Of a stretch of DNA of 64,000 nucleotides, positions 47,274-54,878 are shown piece by piece. Positions within the stretch are counted from its first letter, which is position 1; each line of letters begins with the position of its first letter. The stretch is from Terrabacter sp040702505 (lineage in GTDB: Bacteria > Actinomycetota > Actinomycetes > Actinomycetales > Dermatophilaceae): NCBI RefSeq assembly GCF_040702505.1, contig NZ_JBFBLC010000003.1:310001-374000 (forward strand), given 5' to 3'. Made by a program: the position numbers and the translations under genes. Below the pieces are notes generated by a model. That model was not told where the DNA came from, searched no databases, and was given only the letters and a program-made list of their open reading frames with translations.

Positions 47274-49031
47274 TCAGAACAAGAAGTTGAGGATGATGAC
47301 GAGGCCCAGCGAGATGCCCGCGAGCGGGAGGGTGCGCCGGTACCAGGGGAGGCGCTGCTCCTCCGGGTCGATGAGGTCCTCGCGGGGTGTCTCGGAGTAG
47401 ACGAGCCCGCGGAGCTCCTTGGCGGCCTTGGGCTTGGTCACCAGCGAGACGACGATGCTGAGCACGACGTCGACGACGAAGGCCGCGGAGGCCGCCACGA
47501 AGGAGGCGCCCTGACCGCTGATCGGGATGACGCCACGGCTCAGGGAACCGAAGGCATCCTCGCTGAGGAAGGCGACGAGCACCGCGGACAGCGTGCCCGC
47601 GGACAGGCCCACCCAGCCCGCCGTGGCCGTCATCCGCTTCCAGAACATGCCGAGGATGAAGGTGGCGAAGAGCGGGGCGTTGAAGAAGCCGAACAGCGTC
47701 TGGAGGTAGTCCATGACGTTGCTGAAGGAGCTGGCGATGACGGCCGTGCCGATGGCGATGACCGTCGCGCCCACGGTGGCGAGCCGCCCGATGCGCAGGT
47801 AGTAGTCGTCGCTGTGGTCCTTGCGGATGTAGCGCTGCCACAGGTCGTAGCTGAAGACGGTGTTGAAGGCCGAGATGTTGGCGGCCATGCCGGCCATGAA
47901 CGCCGCGAGCAGGCCGGCGATCGCGACGCCGAGCAGGCCGTTGGGCAGGATGTCGCGCATCAGCAGCAGCAGGGAGTCGTTGTACTTGACGCCCTCGCCG
48001 GAGGCGCCGCCCGGCGGTGAGCCGCCGGCCTTGAGCTGGCCGATCTCCTTGACGAGGACCGCCGCGATCATGCCGGGCACGATCACGATGAACGGCACGA
48101 ACATCTTCGGGAAGGACCCGATGATCGGGGTCTTGCGCGCGGCCGAGATCGAGTTGGAGGCCATGGCGCGCTGGACCTCGACGAAGTTCGTCGTCCAGTA
48201 GCCGAAGGAGAGCACGAAGCCGAGCCCGAAGACGATGCCGATGACCGACCACACGGGGGAGCTGAAGCCCGAGAGGGCCTGGCCGGGCCACGAGTGCAGC
48301 TGCTGGTCGGCGGGGGGCACCTTGGCACTGGCCGGGGCGGTGGCGGCGAACTGGGTGATCTTGTCCTTGAGGCCGGACCAGCCGCCCACGCGGTGCAGGC
48401 CGATCAGGGTCAGCGGCAGCAGGCCGCCGACGATGACGAAGAACTGCAGCACCTCGTTGTAGATGGCTGCCGAGAGGCCGCCCAGGGTGATGTAGGAGAG
48501 CACGATGGCGGCCGCGACGATCAGGGTGAGCCACAGTGGCCAGCCGAGCAGCGCGTGCACGATCGAGCCGAGCAGGTAGAGGTTGACGCCGGCGATGAGC
48601 AGCTGCGCGAGCGCGAAGCTCAGGGCGTTGACGAGGTGGGCGCCGGTGCCGAAGCGGCGGAACATGAACTCCGGGACGGAGCGGACCCGCGAGCCGTAGT
48701 AGAAGGGCATCATCACCACGCCCAGGAAGAGCATGGCGGGGATGGCGCCCACCCAGAAGTAGTGGACGGTCGAGATGCCGAGCTCGGCGCCGTTGGCCGA
48801 CATGCCCATGATCTCGACGGCGCCGAGGTTGGCCGAGATGAAGGCGAGGCCGGTGACCCAGGCGGGGAGCGACCGACCGGAGAGGAAGAAGTCGATGGAG
48901 TCGGACACCGAGCGCCTCGCCATGACCCCGATCCCGAGGACGAAGACGAAGTAGAGCGCGATGATGACGTAGTCCACCGGGTTGGCGCTGATGAGGGTGC
49001 CTGCCGTGGCCAGGCCCGCCAGTGCGTGCAT
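47274..49031 (-). CDS. Sodium/solute symporter (SSS/SGLT family)
   Basis: This is a 585-residue transporter with about 14 hydrophobic helices. It carries the family N-terminus NPVDYVIIALYFVFVLGIGV, FFLSGRSLPAWVTGLAFISANLGA, YITLGGLSAAIYNEVLQFF and SFGYWTTNFVEVQRAMAS. Similarity to the sugar/myo-inositol/sialic-acid branch is suggested, but the substrate is not clear. AAGGGA precedes the ATG and TAGCGT lies 31 bases further up. It is cotranscribed with the small membrane protein that follows. Confidence 0.88.
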   Translation of the reverse strand: MHALAGLATAGTLISANPVDYVIIALYFVFVLGIGVMARRSVSDSIDFFLSGRSLPAWVTGLAFISANLGAVEIMGMSANGAELGISTVHYFWVGAIPAMLFLGVVMMPFYYGSRVRSVPEFMFRRFGTGAHLVNALSFALAQLLIAGVNLYLLGSIVHALLGWPLWLTLIVAAAIVLSYITLGGLSAAIYNEVLQFFVIVGGLLPLTLIGLHRVGGWSGLKDKITQFAATAPASAKVPPADQQLHSWPGQALSGFSSPVWSVIGIVFGLGFVLSFGYWTTNFVEVQRAMASNSISAARKTPIIGSFPKMFVPFIVIVPGMIAAVLVKEIGQLKAGGSPPGGASGEGVKYNDSLLLLMRDILPNGLLGVAIAGLLAAFMAGMAANISAFNTVFSYDLWQRYIRKDHSDDYYLRIGRLATVGATVIAIGTAVIASSFSNVMDYLQTLFGFFNAPLFATFILGMFWKRMTATAGWVGLSAGTLSAVLVAFLSEDAFGSLSRGVIPISGQGASFVAASAAFVVDVVLSIVVSLVTKPKAAKELRGLVYSETPREDLIDPEEQRLPWYRRTLPLAGISLGLVIILNFLF

Positions 49032-49091
49032 GCGATCAGTCCCTTCGTTGGGCGACGACTCACGCTAGCGCAGGGCGCCTCGGTGGGCCCG

Positions 49092-50663
49092 TCAGGAAGG
49101 CGGGCGGTCGGTCGTCCGGGTGAGAAGCCGTTTGAGCGGCACCGCAGCATCTGCCGCGGCGTCGGCATCGAGCGACATACCCTTCTCCAGCGCTCGTTTC
49201 ACAGCCAGGTAGTCGGCGGTCGCGCCGACCGCCTCGACGGCCACGAGCAGCCCCTGGCGGAAGCTGAGGATCGAGAAGCGCTCGGAGTCGGGGTCGCCGC
49301 GGACGACCTGCCGGTCGGCCCCGTGGGGCAGTCCCGCCATCTGCAGCCGGATGTCGCCCTGGTCGCTCCAGAACCACGGGACGCTGTCGTATGCCGCCGG
49401 GTGCCCAGCCAGCGTCGCGGCGGCGGCCCGTGCCTGGTCCGTCGCGTGCGCGACGCTCTCGAGCCGGGTCAGGCCGGTGAGCCCGCGCCCGAAGGGATTT
49501 GGGCCGATCGCGCAGTCACCCGCGGCGACGGTGACACCGTCCGAGGTGACGGCCCGCGCGTCGACGACGACACCGCGTGGCTCGACGACGAGGCCCAGCT
49601 GCGCCGCGAGTTCGGTGCGCGGCTCGATCCCGACGCCCACGACCACCACGTCGGCCGTGAGCAGCTGACCGTCCAGGAGCTCGACGCCCGCGACCCTGCC
49701 CGCCTGGACCACGACGCGAGCGGCCCCGGTGCGCAGCAGGACTCGGATGCCCCGGCGCTCGTGGGCCCGGCGGACGGCCTCGGCCAGGGCGGGTGAGACG
49801 GCCCGGTCCATCAGGCGCTCGGCTGCCTCGACCACGGTGACGGCTGCGCCGAGCATCCGGGCGCCGGCGGCGATCTCCAGCCCGATGAAGCCGCCACCGA
49901 CGACGACGACCTCCCGCGCCCCGCGCAGCTCGGGTGCGAGGCGGTCCGCGTCGGCGATGGTGCGGATCGAGTGCAGCCCGGCCGGGCGCTCGGTCAGGGG
50001 CTCGGTCAGGGGCTCGGTCAGGGGCTCGGTCAGGGGCTCGGTCAGGGGCTCGGTCAGGGGCTCGGTCAGGGGCTCGGTCAGGGTNNNNNNNNNNNNNNNN
50101 NNNNNNNNNNNNNNNNNNNNNNNNNNNNNNNNNNNNNNNNNNNNNNNNNNNNNNNNNNNNNNNNNNNNNNNNNNNNNNNNNNGCTCGGTCAGGGGCTCGG
50201 TCAGGGGCTCGGTCAGGGGCTCGGTCAGGGGCTCGGTCAGGGGCTCGGTCAGGGGCTCGGTCAGGGGCTCGGTCAGGCGTCCGGTCACGTGGGCCACCGG
50301 CAGTGTGCGGTTGGTGGCGCCCGTGGTCAGCGCGAGCCGCTCGAACTGGAGGGTCCGGCCCGAGGCCGTCGTCGCGCTGCCCCCGGTGGCGTCGCGCTCG
50401 ACGGCGACCACGGGGTCCCCGGTGACGAGCTCGACGCCGAGGTCGGCGAACCACCCGGTGTCGTGGAAGACGAGGGAGGCGCGGTCGTGCTCACCCCGCA
50501 GATAGCCCTTGGACAGGGGTGGCCGCTCGTAGGGCGGCTCGGGCTCGTCGCCGACGAGGACGACCGGTGCCGTGTCGCCGAGCTCGCGCAGGGCCGTCAC
50601 GAGCGAGATGCCGGCCTGGCCTGCGCCCACGACGAGGGTCCGTGCGGGGCGCTCCTCGGTCAT
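49092..50663 (-). CDS. FAD-dependent ferredoxin/rubredoxin reductase-like oxidoreductase, interrupted by a repeat and an assembly gap
   Basis: The N-terminal FAD motif is VVGAGQAGISL with YERPPLSKGYL; the NAD motif VVVGGGFIGLEIAAG follows the repeat, and GDCAIGPNPFGRGL is the second FAD motif. This is the reductase fold that serves ferredoxins, rubredoxins or P450 partners. Between GHVTGR-like sequence and the GLHSIRT segment, where relatives have only a few residues, lies a run of PLTE tetrapeptides encoded by 12-bp units and split by 98 N. The stated length is therefore not real. TAGGGT six bases before ATG 50663 gives a leaderless start. Confidence 0.85.
   Translation of the reverse strand: MTEERPARTLVVGAGQAGISLVTALRELGDTAPVVLVGDEPEPPYERPPLSKGYLRGEHDRASLVFHDTGWFADLGVELVTGDPVVAVERDATGGSATTASGRTLQFERLALTTGATNRTLPVAHVTGRLTEPLTEPLTEPLTEPLTEPLTEPLTEPLTEXXXXXXXXXXXXXXXXXXXXXXXXXXXXXXXXXTLTEPLTEPLTEPLTEPLTEPLTEPLTEPLTERPAGLHSIRTIADADRLAPELRGAREVVVVGGGFIGLEIAAGARMLGAAVTVVEAAERLMDRAVSPALAEAVRRAHERRGIRVLLRTGAARVVVQAGRVAGVELLDGQLLTADVVVVGVGIEPRTELAAQLGLVVEPRGVVVDARAVTSDGVTVAAGDCAIGPNPFGRGLTGLTRLESVAHATDQARAAAATLAGHPAAYDSVPWFWSDQGDIRLQMAGLPHGADRQVVRGDPDSERFSILSFRQGLLVAVEAVGATADYLAVKRALEKGMSLDADAAADAAVPLKRLLTRTTDRPPS
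49988..50278 (-). repeat. 12-bp coding tandem repeat (PLTE units) around the gap
   Basis: Eight exact copies of GCTCGGTCAGGG occupy 49988-50083, and eight copies occupy 50183-50278, the last differing in its final base. On the coding strand each unit reads Leu-Thr-Glu-Pro. The true copy number is hidden by the gap, but any whole number keeps the reading frame. Confidence 0.95.
50085..50182. other. Assembly gap (98 N)
   Basis: A run of N inside the tandem repeat. The length may be an arbitrary placeholder. The base before it (T at 50084) breaks the repeat pattern and may be an assembly error. Confidence 0.99.
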
Positions 50664-50669
50664 GCCCTC

Positions 50670-50679
50670 ACCCTAGGGT
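50670..50679. promoter_or_regulatory. Divergent overlapping -10 boxes (ACCCTAGGGT)
   Basis: TAGGGT on the minus strand (50675-50670) and TAGGGT on the plus strand (50674-50679) share the central TA of a palindrome. Each is followed by six bases and the start codon of its gene (ATG 50663 minus, ATG 50686 plus). The whole intergenic region is 22 bases. Confidence 0.65.
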
Positions 50680-50685
50680 GGCCCC

Positions 50686-51981
50686 ATGACGTGGTCGCCA
50701 GCCAGCCCCGAGTCGGTCTTCACCTACGGCGCGCCGTCCCTGAAGTTCGGAGCCGGCGCGGCCGACGAGATCGGCCACGACCTGCTCGCCCTGGGGTCAC
50801 ATCGGGTGCTCGTCGTGACCGACCCCGGGGTGCTCGCCACGGGATGGCCCGACCGGGTGGCCGACGGCATACGGGGCTTCGGCCTAGAGGCGGTGGTGCA
50901 CGACTCGGCGCACGTCGAGCCCACGGACGCGAGTCTCGTCGCGGCGGCAGAGCGGGCTCGTGCCGACGGCCCCTTCGACGGCTACGTCGCCGTCGGTGGC
51001 GGGTCGTCGATCGACACGGCCAAGGCGGTGGACCTGCTGCTGTCCGACGGCGGGGACCTCATGGACTACGTCAACGCTCCGGTGGGTGCGGCCCGTGCGC
51101 CCAGCCGTCCGCTCGCGCCGCTCGTCGCGGTCCCCACGACCACGGGCACCGGTGCCGAGAGCACGACGATCTGCGTGCTCGACGTGCTCTCGCTCAAGGT
51201 CAAGACCGGCATCAGCCACGTGCGCCTTCGGCCGAGCCTGGCCGTCGTCGACCCCCGGCTCACGGCGTCCCAGCCCGCCGGCGTGACGGCCAGCGCCGGC
51301 ATGGACATCCTGTGCCACGCCCTCGAGAGCTGGACCGCCCGCCCCTTCACCACCTACGAGCGCAAGCAGCCGGGGGAGCGGGTGCCCTACTGCGGCAGCA
51401 ACCCCATCTCCGACATGTGGTCCGAGCGCGCGATGTCCCTGCTCGCCAAGGCGTTCCGCTCGGCCGTGCGCGACGGCTCCGACGACGCGGCGCGGGGCGA
51501 GATGGCCCTGGCGGCGACGTTCGCGGGGCTCGGCTTCGGCAACGCAGGCGTCCACGTGCCGCACGCCAACGCGTACCCGATCGCAGGACGCGTGCGCGAC
51601 TTCCACCCGGACGGCTACCCCCGCCACGAGCCGATGGTGCCGCACGGCATGGCCGTCGCCCTGACGGCGCCAGAGGCGTTCCGCTGGACCTTCGAGGCCG
51701 ACCCCGAGCGGCACCTGGCAGCGGCCCGGCTGCTCGACCCCGGCCACGGCCGACGGTGGGCGGGGGAGCCGCGCGACGTGCTGCCCGGCGTGCTCGCCGA
51801 CCTCATGCGCGACATCGGCATGCCGAACGGGCTGCACGCCGTGGGCTATCGCGAGGGAGACGTCGACGACCTCGTCGACGGGGCGCTCAAGCAGCAGCGA
51901 CTGCTCGCGACGAGCCCGCGAGAGGTGCACGCCGACGACCTCGCCGGCATCGTGACGCGCTCGCTGCAGCTCTGGGACTAG
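50686..51981 (+). CDS. Iron-containing alcohol dehydrogenase, hydroxyacid-oxoacid transhydrogenase type
   Basis: This is a 431-residue group III alcohol dehydrogenase. It has GGGSSIDTAKAVDLL for NAD binding, VPTTTGTGAE, DILCHALESW and the metal-binding histidines in HVPHANAYP and VPHGMAVALTAPE. The insert YERKQPGERVPYCGSNPISDMW is typical of the hydroxyacid-oxoacid transhydrogenase (ADHFE1/HOT) branch, which exchanges hydride between 4-hydroxybutyrate and 2-oxoglutarate. TAGGGT six bases before ATG gives a leaderless start. It is divergent from the FAD oxidoreductase, and a shared pathway is possible. Confidence 0.85.
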   Translation: MTWSPASPESVFTYGAPSLKFGAGAADEIGHDLLALGSHRVLVVTDPGVLATGWPDRVADGIRGFGLEAVVHDSAHVEPTDASLVAAAERARADGPFDGYVAVGGGSSIDTAKAVDLLLSDGGDLMDYVNAPVGAARAPSRPLAPLVAVPTTTGTGAESTTICVLDVLSLKVKTGISHVRLRPSLAVVDPRLTASQPAGVTASAGMDILCHALESWTARPFTTYERKQPGERVPYCGSNPISDMWSERAMSLLAKAFRSAVRDGSDDAARGEMALAATFAGLGFGNAGVHVPHANAYPIAGRVRDFHPDGYPRHEPMVPHGMAVALTAPEAFRWTFEADPERHLAAARLLDPGHGRRWAGEPRDVLPGVLADLMRDIGMPNGLHAVGYREGDVDDLVDGALKQQRLLATSPREVHADDLAGIVTRSLQLWD

Positions 51982-52035
51982 CGCCGCGGGCCGCTGGGCC
52001 CGTGAGCCCCGGTGGGGCGGCATACAGTGCCCCCT

Positions 52036-53961
52036 GTGACGACGGAGCCCACCCACCTGCCCCTACCCCTGTCGAGCGACTGGCTCGAGTGGGTCGGCGA
52101 GCGCGGCGAGCAGCAGCTCGCCCTCGCCCGCTCCCTCGTCGAGGGGCTGCGCAGCGACCCGCCGACGGAGGCTCTCGAGGTGCTCCGGGTCTGGAACGAG
52201 GCCCAGACGGCACTGTCCAACGCCGCGTCGGTCGGCTCGCTCTTCTCGGAGGTGCACCCGGACGCGTCCGTGCGCGAGCGCGCCGAGGCCGTGGCCCAGC
52301 AGGTGCAGAAGCTCGACACCGACCTCGGCCTCGACACCCGGCTGTACGCCGTGCTGGCCGGGCTCGACCCGAGCGGCCTCGACGCCGACGCCGCCCGCGT
52401 GCTCGAGCGGACGCTGCGCGACTTCCACCGGGCCGGCGTCGACCGCGACGAGGCGACCCGCGAGCGGCTGCGCGAGCTGAGCGAGCGCGAGATCCTGCTC
52501 AGCCAGGAGTTCAGCAAGAACATCCGTGAGGACGTGCGCAGCATCAGGGTCACTCCCGAGCGGCTCGCGGGGCTGCCGCAGGACTGGGTGGACGCCCACC
52601 CGGTCGAGGACGACGGCCTCGTCACGGTCACCACCGACTACCCCGACGTCGTGCCGTTCCGCACCTTCGCCCACGATGCCGAGGCCCGGCGCGAGCTCGC
52701 CACGCAGTTCCTCACCATCGCCTGGCCCGCGAACGACCGGGTCCTGCAGGACATCTTCGCCGCCCGCCGCGAGCACGCCGAGCTCCTCGGCTACGCCTCC
52801 TGGGCCGACTTCGACGCCGAGGTCAAGATGATCCGCACCGGTCCGGCGATCGCCGAGTTCATCGACCGCATCACCGACCTGTCGACCGCGAGCGCCGAGC
52901 GGGACAAGAAGGTGCTGCTCGAGCGCCTGCGCCGCGACCGGCCCGACGCGACCGACATCGACGGCGCCGACGTGCCCTACTACTCCGAGCTGGTGCGCAA
53001 GGAGGACCTCGCGGTCGACGCCCAGCGGGTGCGCACCTACTTCCCCTTCGAGGCGGTGCGCCAGGGCCTGCTCGACGTCACCGGCCGGCTGTTCGGCCTC
53101 GAGTGGACCGCCGTGCCCGCCGGGGACGCCCGCACCTGGCACGAGGAGGTCGCCACCTTCGACGTCGCCTTCGAGGGCGAGCGCATCGGGCGCATCCACC
53201 TCGACCTGCACCCGCGCGAGGGCAAGTACAAGCACGCCGCGCAGTTCGACCTCGTCCGGGGCGTCACGGGCACGCAGCTGCCCGAGGGCGTGCTCGTGTG
53301 CAACTTCGGGCGGGGCCTGATGGAGCACGACGAGGTCGTGACGCTCTTCCACGAGTTCGGGCACCTCATCCACCACGTCCTCGCCGGGCGCTCCGAGTGG
53401 GTGCGCTTCTCCGGGGTCGCGACCGAGTGGGACTTCGTCGAGGCCCCCAGCCAGATGCTCGAGGAGTGGGCCTGGGACCCGGCGGTCCTCGCGACCTTCG
53501 CCCGCAACGCCGGGGGTGAGACGATCCCGGCCGAGCTCGTGGAGGCCATGCGCCGGGCCGACGACTTCGGCAAGGGCTACGACGCGCGCACCCAGATGTT
53601 CTACGCCGCCCTGTCCTACGACTTCCACGTCAACCGCACCGACGACCTGACCGGTCGCCTGCGCGAGCTGATGGGCCGGTACTCGGTGTTCCCCTACCTG
53701 CCGGGCACGCACATGCACTGCCACTTCGGCCACCTCGACGGCTACAGCTCGGCCTACTACACCTACATGTGGTCGCTCGTCATCGCCAAGGACATGTTCT
53801 CGGCGTTCGACCGCGGCGACCTGTTCGACCCCGAGGTGGCCGGCGCGTACCGCGACAAGGTCCTGGCCCAGGGGGGTCGGCGGGACGCGGCCGACCTCGT
53901 CGAGGACTTCCTCGGCCGGCCCTACACCTTCGACGCGTATGCCGCATGGCTGGCCGAGTGA
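52036..53961 (+). CDS. M3-family metallopeptidase (oligopeptidase-like)
   Basis: This 641-residue cytoplasmic peptidase has the zinc motif HEFGH at 439-443 with the downstream glutamate in the DFVEAPSQMLEEW segment, and the substrate-site HCHFGHLDGYSSAYYTYMWS near the C-terminus. M3 enzymes such as Dcp and oligopeptidase A digest short peptides. GTG 52036 follows TACAGT by seven bases; eight more codons are open upstream but would include the -10. The MOSC gene overlaps its stop. Confidence 0.9.
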   Translation: MTTEPTHLPLPLSSDWLEWVGERGEQQLALARSLVEGLRSDPPTEALEVLRVWNEAQTALSNAASVGSLFSEVHPDASVRERAEAVAQQVQKLDTDLGLDTRLYAVLAGLDPSGLDADAARVLERTLRDFHRAGVDRDEATRERLRELSEREILLSQEFSKNIREDVRSIRVTPERLAGLPQDWVDAHPVEDDGLVTVTTDYPDVVPFRTFAHDAEARRELATQFLTIAWPANDRVLQDIFAARREHAELLGYASWADFDAEVKMIRTGPAIAEFIDRITDLSTASAERDKKVLLERLRRDRPDATDIDGADVPYYSELVRKEDLAVDAQRVRTYFPFEAVRQGLLDVTGRLFGLEWTAVPAGDARTWHEEVATFDVAFEGERIGRIHLDLHPREGKYKHAAQFDLVRGVTGTQLPEGVLVCNFGRGLMEHDEVVTLFHEFGHLIHHVLAGRSEWVRFSGVATEWDFVEAPSQMLEEWAWDPAVLATFARNAGGETIPAELVEAMRRADDFGKGYDARTQMFYAALSYDFHVNRTDDLTGRLRELMGRYSVFPYLPGTHMHCHFGHLDGYSSAYYTYMWSLVIAKDMFSAFDRGDLFDPEVAGAYRDKVLAQGGRRDAADLVEDFLGRPYTFDAYAAWLAE

Positions 53962-54815
53962 GCGCGCAGGTGTCGACGCGCGTGGTGGTCACCGGGTTGA
54001 CCACCTATCCGGTGAAGTCGCTCGCGGGCGTGGCCGTGCAGGAGGCGGTCGTCGAGGAGTGCGGGCTGCGCGGTGACCGCCGCTGGGCGGTCGTCGACGG
54101 TTCCGGGGTCAAGGTCACGGCGAGGGAGGAGCACGCCCTGCTGGGCCTGCGCGCCGAGCCGCTCGCCGACGGCGCGATCCGACTCTCCGCCGACGGGGCC
54201 GACGCGTTGGAGGTGGCCGCGCCCACGGACGCCGAGCCGGTGCCCGTCGAGTTCTCCGGTCAGGCATCGGCCCGGCCCGCAGGTCCCGCCGCCGACGCGT
54301 GGCTGACCGCCCGGACCGGCAGGCCGCTGCGGCTCGTGTGGCAGGACGACGCGACGCACCGGCCGATCCGTCCCGAGCTGGGTGGTCGGCCCGAGGACCG
54401 CAACTCCCTCTCCGACGCGGCGCCGCTGCACGTCACGTCGGAGTCGTCGCTGCGCCGCCTCGGCGACTGGATGCTCGAGACGGCGCTGGAGCGCCTCGAG
54501 CAGCCTGGCGTCGAGGTCGACCACGAGCGGTTCCGCCCCAACGTCGTGGTCGACGGGAGCGAGCCGTTCGCGGAGGACTCGTGGTCCTCGGTGCGCATCG
54601 GCGACGTGCCGTTCCGCGCCACGATGGTGTGCGACCGCTGCGTCATGACCACCATCGACCGGTCGGACCTGCGCACCCGCAAGGAGCCGATCCGCACGCT
54701 GGCCCGGCATCGCAAGTGGGACGGGGCGACATGGTTCGGCATCCGCCTCACACCGGTGCTGCCGCTCGCACCCGGGGCCACCATCCGGGTCGGCGACGAG
54801 GTCGTCGCCGACTGA
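53958..54815 (+). CDS. MOSC-domain protein
   Basis: This 285-residue protein has an N-terminal MOSC_N beta-barrel (GLTTYPVKSLAGVAVQEA, GLRGDRRWAVVD) and a MOSC domain with the conserved cysteine in DRCVMTTID and GDVPFRATMVC. Such proteins bind molybdenum cofactor, like the N-hydroxylated-compound reductases YcbX and mARC. GTG 53958 overlaps the peptidase TGA; ATG 53946 is an alternative. No molybdopterin genes are near. Confidence 0.85.
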   Translation: MSAQVSTRVVVTGLTTYPVKSLAGVAVQEAVVEECGLRGDRRWAVVDGSGVKVTAREEHALLGLRAEPLADGAIRLSADGADALEVAAPTDAEPVPVEFSGQASARPAGPAADAWLTARTGRPLRLVWQDDATHRPIRPELGGRPEDRNSLSDAAPLHVTSESSLRRLGDWMLETALERLEQPGVEVDHERFRPNVVVDGSEPFAEDSWSSVRIGDVPFRATMVCDRCVMTTIDRSDLRTRKEPIRTLARHRKWDGATWFGIRLTPVLPLAPGATIRVGDEVVAD

Positions 54816-54878
54816 TTTCCCCGTGGCCGTACGCGTCCGGCGTGCTCTCCGTGCGCGCGCTCGACCCACGCGGCCGGC

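Noticed and set aside
49988..50278. CRISPR-like repeated array
   Set aside because: The 12-bp units are directly adjacent with no spacers and are in frame inside a clear oxidoreductase gene; no cas gene is near.
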